A DNA stretch of 49,380 bases from Spirogloea muscicola (taxonomy: Eukaryota; Streptophyta; Zygnematophyceae; Spirogloeales; Spirogloeaceae). Below the pieces are notes generated by a model. It searched no databases, was not told the DNA's origin, and was given only the letters and a program-made list of their open reading frames with translations. Made by a program: the position numbers and the translations under genes. This document shows positions 1-10,322 of this stretch, piece by piece; position 1 is the first letter of the stretch; every line of letters starts with the position of its first letter. Location: assembly GCA_009602725.1 (NCBI GenBank), contig WELB01000100.1, positions 134,370-183,749 of the forward strand, written 5' to 3'.

Positions 1-392
1 CCCCCCTCCTCCCTCTCCCCCGACTGCTCGAGTGGGTGCCCACTCGGGCAACCAGACTCGGCGCCACCCGGCTCCGCTCCCCCTCCCATCTCCAAGCCTG
101 CCACGCTGTCCCGCCGTCCAGACCAGTCCCGGCGAGCAGGCGCATGCGCTGCAGCCGCAGCTCGGGCTCCCGGCACCACCAAGGGCCCCATGCGGCGGCA
201 GCAGGCGGGCACGGGCCACGCCTGAGGGTTCCGCCCCAGCCCAGCTGAGCGCTGAGCGCTTAACGCCAGCCTCCATGGTGGCGGCATCGCGCCAGCCGCT
301 CCAGCGGCTGTCCCTCTGACAGCTAGCCTCTCGAGAGAGGCAGCTGCCACAGCATTGGTGCCTTCTGAGCTTGCGCACTGCTCACTGCTTCC

Positions 393-3276
393 ATGCTACG
401 GGCCACTTGTCATGAGCATGATGGCAGTGGCCATCGGCAGCAGTGCGACCGCTTCATACCCAACCGGCGGTCACTGGACCTGGACATCGCACAATTCAGC
501 ATCCTGCGCGAGTGCACCAAGGACAACATCGGCGGCAGCAATGACCCGGCATTGGCTTCGCCGCCGCACCTTGCCGTCACGTCGCCCGTCAAGGTCAGCG
601 GGAATGGCTGCTGGCTCTGCGGCTGCTGGGTTCTGCAGTGCTTGTGAGCCAGGCCGCCGTGGCCAAAGTGCTGATGCCTGGTGGCAGTGTTGTTGGACCG
701 CAGGAGGAGTACAAGCGGAAGCTGGCGGCAAATCTGCTGCGGAATTCCGGTGGCGGAGGCGTTGGTATTCAGAGCAGGGGCAGCAGCCCCATCCTCTCCT
801 TTAAGAGCCCCGCACGGCAGCCAACATCGGCGTCAGTGGCGGCGTTAGCAAACCTGGACCTGCAGGCCGGGGCTGGCGATGGCACCATCGCCTCGCGTCG
901 GCCCTTCCGCCACGTCCCTGAGGTACCAAGCCGCTTCTGATGGCGGAGCTGTGCTCAGCCTTGTTTAGATAGTCAGATTCTGCATAAGGTTGAGGATCTG
1001 CCAGTGCCGCAGGCCATAGCCTGGTTTGTTGCAGGGCCAATCTCTGTGCTTTGTGTGAAGTGAAAGTCGTCTTTGTGAATGCATTTCCTTGACACCACCA
1101 TGATTCCAGATATTCATTGCCTCTGTACAGGCTTATGAGACCTCTGAATCACTCTTATGTGTCCATTTGACAACATCAGCATCGTGATCATGTGGGGCAG
1201 GGGTCGGAGCGCATCCTTGACGCGCCAGAGCTTGTGGACGACTACTACCTCAACCTCCTGGACTGGAGCTCGTCCAATGTCGTGGCTGTCGCCCTGGGCA
1301 CTGCTGTGTACCTGTGGGAAGCCTCGGGCGGCACCATCCAGCAGCTGATGCAGGCAGACGAGGGAGGTGGCGGCAACGACTACGTGACGTCTGTCGCGTG
1401 GGCTGCGGATGGCCGCCACCTTGCCGTTGGGCTCGACTCCGCTGATGTCCAGCTATGGGATGCCTCCCGCCTGCGCCAGGTTCAACCTCCTGCATGCATC
1501 TCCCTCCTTCAGATCTCTCCCTGCCTCGCTCCATCGCTATCTCTGGCAGCCTCGTGCTCCCTCTTGATGCCAGCCATGCCTGCCCTCATCCAACCTGCTC
1601 CGCCTGATGCCTCTGGACTGGGGCGCGTCCTGTTGCAGGTGCGCACCCTGCGGGGTCATGGGGCCCGCGTTGCAAGCCTCGCCTGGAGTTCGTCGCTGCT
1701 CACCACCGGCGGCCGCGATACGCTCATCCTCAATCACGATGGTATAGAAAGTCTTTGCGACTGCCCTTCAATGCTGCCTATACTTCAATCTGGCTGAGTC
1801 GATCCAAAATTTCCACTATACATCTAGCAGCCGCTTTCCATTGCTGCTTCTGTACTCTTGGTGCCACTTGGCTCCATTGCTGTGTGTGCTTGCTTAACTC
1901 CCTGACACTACTGCATGGCGTGGCCTGTAGTAAGGGTGCGGGAGCACGTCGTCTCCCGCCTAGCTGGCCATGACCAGGAGGTCTGCGGCCTGCGGTGGGC
2001 TCCTTCGGGCCGCCAGCTCGCTAGTGGCGGCAATGACAACCGCCTGCACATCTGGGATGTATCAGCCGCGTCGTCATCACAGCCGCCGTCTGGCGGGCGG
2101 CTAGGCGGCGCCCCTATACGGCCGCGCTACCTGCACCGCCTTGAGCAGCACACCGCAGCCGTCAAAGCCCTCGCCTGGTGCCCATTCCAGGTGCAAATTA
2201 CGCCGCTGCTCGGGCATGCCCGCCACCGGCGTTGGCTGAAATTGATGCCGCCTGATGATGACAGCAGCTTGCTCCGTGCACAACAAGAGGCAGCGTTTGT
2301 GAAGACTGCAGGCCATATCTTGTGCTTCCAGCTCTTGTGTTCGCACTCCCAAAACCATTGCCGGTGTCGTTACCGCTGCCGCGGCATGTCGCTGTGCACA
2401 GAGCAATTTGCTGGCATCTGGCGGCGGCACAGCAGATCGCTGCATCCGATTTTGGAATACCACCAATGGCACGTGCCTCAACTCCCTCGATACGCACTCT
2501 CAGGTTCGCTGAAGTCATCCACAGAGCTTGATATCCCCGGCCATTTGATAGCTGACAGCTGAGAAATGTGACTCACATGCAGCAGTGGTGGCGGGTGGCA
2601 TTTGATGATGGCGTGCAGGTATGCGCCCTACAGTGGTCGACGCACGAGCGGGAGATCCTGTCATCGCACGGGTTCAGTCAGAACCAGCTCTGTCTCTGGC
2701 GTTATCCGACTCTCGCCAAGCTTGCGGAGCTGCGGGGCCATTCGGCGCGCGTCCTCCACCTGGCGCAGGTGTACTGCCTGTGCATGTTGGACTCCCCCCC
2801 ACTCCCTACTTTCTCTGGCCTACCACTGTCTTCCTCGCCTGCTCTCCGCCCCAGTCTGCCCTGCACGCCAGCCCTCTCCTTTGCGCCCTGCCTTCCCTCC
2901 TCCCTCTCCTTGTCTCTCTCGAATTGCACACCCACTACCACCCCCCACTACCCCCAATCCTGCTCTCCTTCCTCCCCATGGTGTACACGTTGCTATGTAT
3001 CTCTCTCTTGCCAGTTCCCCGCTTCCTTCTCTGTGTAGCCAGTAGGGCCACTCTCTATGGCGCTATACTCATTGCTGCTGCTGTGGTAATGTGCGCCGAG
3101 CTTCATCGCAGAGCCCGGATGGACACACAGTGGTCTCGGCGGCTGCAGACGAGACACTGCGCTTCTGGCAGGTCTTTGGCCAGCCCGGGGTCAGCAGCCG
3201 GCGGCTCCTCCGCTTTGGCCGTAGCAACGGCAGCACTGCATCACCCCTTGCAGCGCGCTCTTTCAACATACGCTAA
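393..3276 (+). CDS. CDC20: CDC20, WD40 activator of the anaphase-promoting complex
   Basis: CDC20 recruits mitotic substrates (cyclins, securin) to the APC/C ubiquitin ligase. Exons, phased by GT-AG junctions and homology: 393-593, 704-922, 1201-1479, 1639-1741, 1931-2190, 2402-2503, 2619-2768, 3112-3276, giving about 492 residues, normal for the family. Visible marks are the C-box DRFIPNR at residues 19-25, a KILR-like segment (ILSFKSPAR), the plant-CDC20 block [17 protein letters not shown] that opens the propeller, WD-type signatures such as [14 protein letters not shown] and [22 protein letters not shown] late in the propeller, and the C-terminal Ile-Arg (FNIR) that docks on APC/C subunits. 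SSHGFSQNQ and [10 protein letters not shown] resemble plant CDC20 more than the CDH1/FZR paralogue. The ATG at 393 is the first in frame, but only 18 residues precede the C-box, so an upstream exon may exist. The fourth junction splits Asp-Val (gat g|ta). Identity is very secure; the N terminus is less so. Confidence 0.95.
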
Positions 3277-5090
3277 GAAGGTTTGCCCAGAGGCACTTAT
3301 TTGTGGGCTCTGCTTTAAATTGAGTCACTTTGCAGCACAAAAGAGATGTAAGTATGCCCCCCTTGTTGCAAGAGAAAGTAACACTTGCTGTCCTTTAAAC
3401 TTGTGCATTCCAACCTTTGCCGTAAATATTTGCTGCTTGCTTTTCAAAATGTTTGCATCGAATATGCATAAAATCATGTCGATATATCTCGCCTGTATAT
3501 GACTATCCTGAGGGCTTCTGGCTCCTGCGAAATCTGAAAGCTCGTTCGACTTGATACTGACTGTCCCTTGCTTGCGATGTTGACTGGCCAACACTTTGTG
3601 AAACTGGTGTTCCAATGGATGATGAGCTTGGCGAGCTTCGCGGCGGTGAGTTTCATCAATGCTGCCAAGAGGATAGCTCGTGAGCTGACCAGCAGAGGAT
3701 GGCAAGCTTGCTCCGCGGCTGTGACTAGGCTGTGACCAGGCCCAGGTATGGGTGTTATAGCAGGCAAATGACCAGCAATCAAAGCCATGGTCAGCTCGTC
3801 TTAGCAGCGGTACAGCTTCTGGCTAGCGGTCTGCGTTGCGGCGCAGGCAAGCTCACTGCAGTGGGTCTGCTTAGGAGCTCCTGATTGCCATCATGGCAGG
3901 TGAAGCCTCGTTACTGCCTGCCTTGAAAACAGCTGGGCATAGCGTTAACATGCTTGTCAATTTGGGAATGTAGAGCAGTTGTAGAGCTGCAAGCATTAGG
4001 CCAGATACTCAGCAGGCCTCTCTTTGCAGATACCATGTATCAACCTTTCATTATAGCATGCATGCGTAGCCATGCGTGGCTGGGCAATGCACACGAGTGG
4101 GAATAAAAGCAATATTTTTGACTATTGCATACATGTTTGTCTGTGTGAGCATGATGTTCCTGGACTGTAGAAGTGCAAGAAGCCCAGGGCAGGACAGCTT
4201 TTCTTGACTTTTCTTACTTGTCAGATTCATCAGATACATTACCTACCGCATGGCACTTCTCTGTCAAAGAAATACCCCGAAGAAGTGAGAAAATACCCTG
4301 ATCCTTGGGTGTATGTATGCCATGGACCATCTCATTGTTCATCAGGGGCTATTCAATCTGTATGAAAAAGGTGGGGCCAAGCCCGTTTCCCTTTGGCTTG
4401 CACGAGGGCGGGCAGGCTCTTAACTTGCAATATGATCCTAGCTCGCATCTTGGCGTCGGTCGCTGTCACAAGTCGTGCCGGGAATTTGCAGTTCGTTCTT
4501 CTCCAGCTTGCCTCTCTTTCTCTGGCCGGAGATGGATCGTCCTCCAGCGGCTCGTGTGGCGAGCGGCGGCCTGGCCTCAAGGGCCGCCTAGCGAGCAGCC
4601 TTGATGTTGCGAATTCCCAGTCCCTTGCTGAGGTTTGCCACTTGTGCCACTCCACCTCGCTTCAGTGATCCCGTGCATTCTGCGCGTATTAACAGGCTGG
4701 CAGCATTTTGGCTGCCGCCTATGAATTTTGCAAGGTGAACGTTTTCTGCTGCTACTTATTGCAGCTAGCGGCTGTTGACCAAAAGTAACTGAGCAGCCAT
4801 GCATGGTGTTCACTTGCTTTGCACTCTTGTTTACCTTTTCGCCGGACTATTGGCAGAAGAGAGGAGATCATCATAATCACACGAAGGTTTCCCATGAGCA
4901 GGTTGTATCCCTTTAAGCAAAAAGTGTCCAAACGCAATCTGACTATATGGAGTACCAAAAGCTAGCATAACATTGTCATATATGTACAAGCCTATCTGGA
5001 TATAAGTCTTTGTGTCCAGGCACTCTAGCTACACGTGCTTGAGATTCTCTTGATGTGCTATTTGTCTACTTGGCCACTCTGGCCCTCCAT
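3277..5090. other. Intergenic, no gene recognised
   Basis: This AT-richer stretch follows the CDC20 stop. Its open frames are short, lack recognisable motifs and do not join across plausible splice sites. It holds the 3' UTR of CDC20 and spacer. No RNA gene or repeat was recognised. Confidence 0.5.
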
Positions 5091-5221
5091 ACACTCATTA
5101 CAAGGATAGCCTCGCAACTTCTCTACGCTTTCGCATCTTGTTCATCCTTTTGTGGGCTGGCATTCCTCTCCCTCGCCCCCTTTTCTGTGGACTGATTCTT
5201 AATACGGGGCTTTTTGTGTTC

Positions 5222-5500
5222 TAGTGCTGAGCCTCTTGACCCTGTTTGCTACACCACCTTGTCCCGCCGGTGGGGCTCGCAGGTTGACTTCAATGCCGTT
5301 GGCTCGCTAGCGTAGGGGTTTTGTATGCGGCTGTCCATCTCCCTCCAATGCTCCTTGGCCCACACCTTGCATCTGCGAGCTGGCTGTGCTCTAGCTGCCG
5401 CTCTGGTTATTGCCAAGGGGACTGCTTTTTGGCAGCAAGTCGTTTATCAACCTTGTGGTTACTTACTAAGGTAAAAGTTAGTGACCAATCCTTCGTGATA
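5222..5500 (+). mobile_element. Decayed 3' end of a non-LTR retrotransposon
   Basis: The DNA aligns by eye with the last ~250 bases of the better copy at 22240-22495. It has the same order: LDLL-like stretch, the GACTTCAAYGCCGYTGGCTCG box, the CTGTCCATCTCCCTCCA box, the CTTGCATCTGCG box, then a run to the degraded equivalent of the terminal LLTRGY. Stops and frameshifts interrupt it, so it is a fossil. It is followed directly by tail modules. Confidence 0.75.
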
Positions 5501-6600
5501 CTTGCTAAGTTGTGAGTTTTCCGGCCCCCTCGGATTTTGTTCATCCTGTTCGGGCTGGCTTTTCGCAGCCCTCGGATGAGCTTACTTCTTCATCACTTCC
5601 TTTCTTCACAAGGGACATTCCGCTGGGTCGTCTTGACGGTGCCATGCCCCCGAGGCTTGCCCAAGTAGGGGCCGGGCTCCCTGCTGTGCCGGCCCCAAAC
5701 CTCCACTTGCACGGGCTCACTTCTACTACCCCCCGAGGGCGTTGCGACAAGGGGCTCCACCTGCATGCAAAAAAGAAGCTTCCAGGAGAGGGCGGTGGCC
5801 AGGGTTAGCCACTGCAACTGCCCAATCCTCGTCCTCTGGCAGCCTTACATACAAACATTAGAGTGTCCTCCACGCTTCTTTCCGGCTCCTCTGGACCTTG
5901 GTCATTGCTTTGCGGGCTGGCTTTCCAAACCCTCACCTCCTTTTGGTGTAGCTGCTTCTTCTTTCTTGGCCCCTTCCGGCTGCTGGTCTTTCTGACTTGC
6001 GGCTGCTTACTAGGGGTTATTACTAGGCGACCATTCCTTGTGGTACTCGCATAACTGTGTACCTTAGCGCTTTCCGGCCCCTTTGGACCTTGTCCATTTT
6101 GTCGGGCTGGCATCTCACAGCCTCGCCCCCTTTGCACGAGCTTATTACTCTGATTGAAAAATGAAGTAACATCTCCTTTCAAACGAAGATATTTTTGCCA
6201 TCTACTTTCTCTAGTAAGCACTGGTGACTAGAGGTTAGTGAGCAACCATTCGCAGAAGTCACGCGCCGCATTTTTCCGACCCTTTTAGACCTTGTTCACC
6301 TCTTTGGGCTTGCCTCTCATAGCTAGTGCATTACATTCTTTTCTATTTATTGGGAGAGCTATTTCAGGCTTTCTTTGGTTTCTTAGTTTTTGTTTATTGG
6401 GCTGGCCTTTTACAGCCATCGCTTTACTTACGTAGAGCTGTTTCACATTTTGAAGTGGACTCGCCCCTGTGAAAGAGCCACTTGCCTTCTGTTTGGGCAG
6501 CCCTCTCACAGCTATCGCCTTACTTGAAAAGGTGTATGTATCTTTTCAATTCCAAGAGAATGATGCAGGGAGTACAAATATACCAGCTCTTCCAGGCGTC
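5501..6600 (+). repeat. Cluster of retrotransposon 3'-tail modules
   Basis: Diverged copies of one module: a CC..TTT/CGGACCTTGTCCATTCTTT box, then a hairpin starting GGGCTGG and ending CAGCC or similar, then CGCC and a GAG/GAGC box. Hairpins start near 5552, 5914, 6104 and 6409, with a weaker one near 6305; a first, poor one lies at 5154. Between them lie remnants of the ORF end (CTGCTTACTAGGGGTTA at about 6004). No protein is encoded. They look like stacked, very short 5'-truncated insertions. Confidence 0.75.
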
Positions 6601-7985
6601 TAGCGCTCCGCAAATTCCTGCTGCAGTTGGTATTGGTGGCTCAGACTTACGAGCTTAAGACGGGAGGGAGCGGAGAGCGAGTGAGAAGGAAGGGGAAGAA
6701 GGCCTCGCTCATAGAGGACAGGGGCTGGACAAGGCCAGCCCAAAAAAAAGAACAAAGTGCGAGAATTAGCCAGGACTTTTCGTGTAATTGAAACAACAAA
6801 GGCCCAATGGCCAACTAGGATGGCAAGCACATCTAGAGGCGTACATCACCTACAGCAGATTGACCCGCTCAGTGACCACGGGTCAATACATAAAGGTCGC
6901 TAATCGATGCCTGAATACTAGATGGCAGATATGAAACCTTTCTAACACCAACTAGAGCAGCTTTCTGGTGCAAAGCATTAGCCTGAGCACGCTGCAAACA
7001 GGCCGAAACGCGTCGTCGCAAGAATGACAGATATGCAGCCGGCAGGCCCATCTCAGCCGGACACACATCCGCAGGTCGTGCGTAGCCTAGATTGGCAATA
7101 TTCTGAAGGAGTGTTGAAAACGAGGACCTCAACAGCCAAAGATGTCAACTGCAGCTGGCAGGAGCTGAATGCTGGACCTCTATACGCCTCCATAACAACA
7201 ACATCGACCAATGCCCGTGGTCCTCCACCAGGTTGCACGCCCACAAGGTCAAGTGTGCGGCGATGATGACGTCCCTGGGCACTCCGTTGTGATAGGCAAG
7301 ATGTTGTTCACTTCCACGACCGCACGGTACTTAGCGTCGCGCATCAAACCCGCCAGGGCATCACGGAGGAGGTTGTGGATGCCCACCACTTCCGGTCCAT
7401 TGGGGCGACGCAGCATGTGAGTGGCGAGCTTAGCACCCTCAGCACGGAAGCCACACTCACACTGGCGCACCCCAATCAGGCAGTGAGGTGGGATGCCGAG
7501 GAAGAGTTGAAGCGACGTCCGAAAGGCCTCGGAGCTGAAGCTAAAGGCGTTAGCGACGGCGTGTGAGGTGATCCAGTCTGTGGCACCAGGTGTGGCGAGA
7601 GAAGTAAGTCTTGCCAGGCTCCTTGAATTGTTCTGAATCTCTGACAGTCTCCTCAACCTTCTGCGGCGCTCATCTTCCACTGCCGTAACCAGTCTATATT
7701 GTGCCCCTCTATCAGAAGTTTGGGCGAGGTCTGAGAACGGCGTGAGTAGGGATTGTAGAGAGGGAAAAGAGCCGACTGCTGAGTCGCGGATGCTCCTCAG
7801 ATCCGCTTGGAAGGGAAAGGAGCCTTCCTCCACATTGCGTACAGGGTTGTGGAGGCAAGGGAAGCGCATGGGAAGCAGAGAGGCGGTCTGGTGCCAGCAG
7901 CCCAGGAAGGTCAGGGGCCAGGGGAAGCACTAAGGAAAGCAAGCACAGAAAGAAACTAAGCAGCTACGAAACTCCCAGTAACCCC
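6600..7985 (-). mobile_element. 5'-truncated non-LTR retrotransposon, divergent subfamily
   Basis: Read on the minus strand. 7869 to 7249 encodes a stretch with CLIGVRQCECG and AAHML-like residues, matching the Cys-His knuckle (CLVGVPQCECG) of the full copy at 19537-19600, then LLRDALAGLMRDAKYRAVVE. 7244-7053 continues in another frame with GVQPGGGPRALVDVVV, matching the endonuclease core PPGGGPCIIADVV. 7132-6869 ends SDLYVLTRGH. At least two frameshifts separate the pieces, so this copy is dead. The ending SDLYVLTRG differs from the commoner SDLRLLTRGY and recurs at 20700-20745, marking a subfamily. 6600-6860 is its 3' tail. 7880-7985 is the tail of an older copy into which it appears to have inserted. 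Confidence 0.8.
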
Positions 7986-7989
7986 GGGA

Positions 7990-8337
7990 GGGGATGCCTT
8001 ACGCAGCCGTTGACCCCTCTCTCTGAAGGCGAAGTTGGCCGGCCATAAGAGCTGGAGGCATTGCCACTTCGTCTGAGAAAGATGTCTTGCAGTCCACCGT
8101 CATCACGCAACTTGCTGTACGGGCCACGCTGACCGATGAACAGTGGAGAGCGTTCAACGGAGTGTTGACCAGAATATGGTGTGGAGCCGGGCGGCAGTTC
8201 CACTGGGGTACTCTGGCCCGCCCTGGAACCTCCAGCACTTCAGGCACGTGGAGGAGCCTGGTACAAGTCGCGGTTTCGCTTTCGAAACAGCCATTCACTG
8301 GCACTGCCTCTTGTTGAAAGACCTGTTGTGTGAGCTC
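7990..8337. other. No recognisable gene
   Basis: This lies between retrotransposon pieces. Both strands have open frames of 60-180 codons without motifs I recognise. It may be unrecognised 5' sequence of the minus-strand element. Confidence 0.35.
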
Positions 8338-8545
8338 ATCCACAAGGGGGGCGAGGGCTGTGAAAAGAAGGAAAGTGGCTCTCCCAATGGGGGCAAGGGC
8401 TGTGAAAAGCCAGCCCGAAAAACACTGGACAAGGTCCGAAGGGGCCGGGCAGTGAGAAGAAGTGGCTCTCCCAAGACATTGTCCATTCTTTGTGGGCTTG
8501 CTTTGCCAGCCCCTCTTCTCTATGGGCGAGCACTTTCCTCCCAGC
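8338..8545. repeat. Facing retrotransposon tail modules
   Basis: Two minus-orientation tails (GGCGAGGGCTGTGAAAAG near 8350 and GGGGGCAAGGGCTGTGAAAA near 8391, followed by ACAAGGTCCGAAGGGGCC) directly abut a plus-orientation tail (ACATTGTCCATTCTTTG, then a GGGCTTGCTTTGCCAGCCC hairpin at about 8494, then TATGGGCGAGCACTTTC). Together they form a fold-back of about 200 bases. Confidence 0.75.
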
Positions 8546-9419
8546 ACAGTTCAGCCGAGCAGTGCCCACCAGCCGGGCGGGCGACCCACGCCCGCGCGGG
8601 GGCGGGGGCCGGGGTGGGGGCAGCGGGGCGGCTTGGGCGGCATAGCCGGGGCGGCGCCTGGAGCTTGCCTGTCAAGTCCCGTCGTTCGTTCCAGCTTTCT
8701 GAGCAGTCTTTCTCAGCAGTCGCCAACACACTGTTCAGGCACAAGCGCGCGCGCACATTCGCTCGCGCATTCCCAGGGCGCCGGCATGGCGCCGGGGCGC
8801 TCGTGGGCCGCCCGCGTGCCCGCAGCGCTGGTGTGGGCGCGCATGCGAGTGGCACCATGGCGGCGCACCCAGCGGCGAGGAGGATAGACGCGGCTGCTAA
8901 ACCCTGGCGGTGGAGGGGGAGCGAAATGATGCGGCTGCTGATAATAGAAGAGTGGCTGTGAACCCAGCCAGATGCATACCCAGGGGTGTTTTTATGACTA
9001 TATTACAGGGCCAGACAGGGAGGTGGAGGGCAAGGCCCCCACCGACCCCCTCGAACGAGTCCCGACAACGCGGCGCCGCGCACACCTGAACATTCCACGT
9101 GCCCCCGCGGCCCCCGGGAGAGTTTAGCCGTAGCTTGGCGCCTAGCGGCCCGCTTTCCACCTGCCAGCTCCGCTCAGCCGGTTGCACCGGCGCGTGTGAC
9201 ACGTGCTGGCCATGTGCTGTGGCGGCCGCGTGGCCGGCACGCGCGCGCGCCCCTTCCTTGCGCCGCGCTCAGCGCACTAAGCGACAGGCGAGGCCCCGCT
9301 GCCCGACCCCGTACTCAGCGGATGGAGCAACACCAGAGGACATTAACGGCGGTTAGGGCTCTTACTGATGTACTAACGTGATCTCGCTGTGTGGGTACTT
9401 GCTTCGCCGAATGTTTGAG
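8546..9419. other. GC-rich stretch without a confirmed gene
   Basis: GC-rich sequence with CpG-dense runs. The only start in good context is ATG at 8857 (ACCATGGCGGCG), opening a 34-codon frame ending at 8961. It could be a first coding exon, but no partner exon was found. Promoter or CpG-island character is possible but unproven. Confidence 0.35.
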
Positions 9420-9660
9420 CCTCTGTTCAATCTTTGCGGTGCTGTGCCTTTTCCAACCCCTGCCGTCTATGGGCGAGCCCTTCCTTTCAGCCCATTTGGA
9501 CCGTGTCGACTCCTTCTCTAGTGCCAAGCGAGCACGAGGGGGTTTGCTGGGAGGCTCGAATCGTGCGTAGATGAACAAGTGGCTCTCCCAGTGGGGGCAA
9601 GGGCTGTGAAAAGACATCCCGAAAACGAATTGACAAAGGTTCGAAGGGGCCAAATGATGG
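9420..9660. repeat. Facing pair of retrotransposon tails
   Basis: A plus-strand tail (CCTTTTCCAACCCCTGCCGTCTATGGGCGAGCCC, split here as CCTTTTCCAACCCC and TATGGGCGAGCCC, about 9447-9483) is followed by a minus-strand tail (GGCTCTCCCAGTGGGGGCAA, then GGGCTGTGAAAAG, then GACAAAGGTTCGAAGGGGCC; 9580-9650). No coding sequence remains. Confidence 0.7.
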
Positions 9661-9797
9661 AGGGGTCCTAGAAAGCGCTAAGCGTAGATTGCCAAATAGG
9701 CGAGCTAACCTGAAGGTCAGCGGCGCCCACGGCCCCCCCGTCCCTATGAAAAGGCGCCCCTCAGCATCCCCGCCCAGCTTCCAAACAGCCACGACTG

Positions 9798-9870
9798 CCG
9801 CAGCCAACGCCGCCAGCGCCACCGCCGCCGCCGCCGCCACTGCCGCCGCCGCCGCCGCCGCCGCCGCCTC
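9798..9870. repeat. (GCC)n trinucleotide tract
   Basis: Imperfect GCC/CCG repeat of about 70 bases ending at an ambiguous base (N at 9871). The N suggests the repeat was hard to sequence, so its length here may be wrong. Confidence 0.85.
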
Positions 9871-9908
9871 NCGCGCTTACTCAGACGTCTAGCGGTCGCT
9901 GACATTGA

Positions 9909-10319
9909 CACTGGCGGCGAGGGGTCGCGTTCCCACTGCCGCTGCCGGCCCGGCAAAGGCCCTGGCCCGACCTTGTTGGGGGGGCTTGGGGGTCGGAAAC
10001 AATCCACGATTGGTCGGAACGAAGACAGGAGGGGGCCGCCGAGGCTGGTCCGGGAGTGCCCTCCCGCCATGCCGCCGGGCCCGCCGCCGCCGCCGCCGCG
10101 CCGCCGCCGCGCCGCCTCGGCGAGGCCGAGCCCCAGGTGGCGGAAGCCGTCCACCACCTCCTGTGGGACTGAGCATTGCGTCGCCACCACCGTCTCGAGC
10201 CCAAGAAGGACGCTCCCACGGCGGCACTGCCGCCAGACCTGCTGCTCCGATCTTTGCCGCTGCTGGACGAGCGCCCGTCTCTATCGACTGCCTCCACCCG
10301 ACATGAAGTCAATCATAAT
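9909..10319 (+). other. Coding-like frame broken by one TGA
   Basis: One plus frame is open for 87 codons (9909-10169) and again for 49 codons (10173-10319), with a single TGA at 10170-10172. Both parts look protein-like: RPWPDLVGGAWGSETIHDWS and EPQVAEAVHHLLWD before the stop, LEPKKDAPTAALPPDLLLRS and LPLLDERPSL after it. I recognise no family. It could be an exon pair of an unseen gene, a pseudogene, or a chance open frame in GC-rich DNA. No initiating ATG is in this frame. Confidence 0.25.
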
Positions 10320-10322
10320 TAG

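Noticed and set aside
9744-10312. Overlapping Arg/Gly-rich minus-strand frames near the GCC tract
   Set aside because: They are translations of trinucleotide repeats and GC-rich DNA; no family or splice support.
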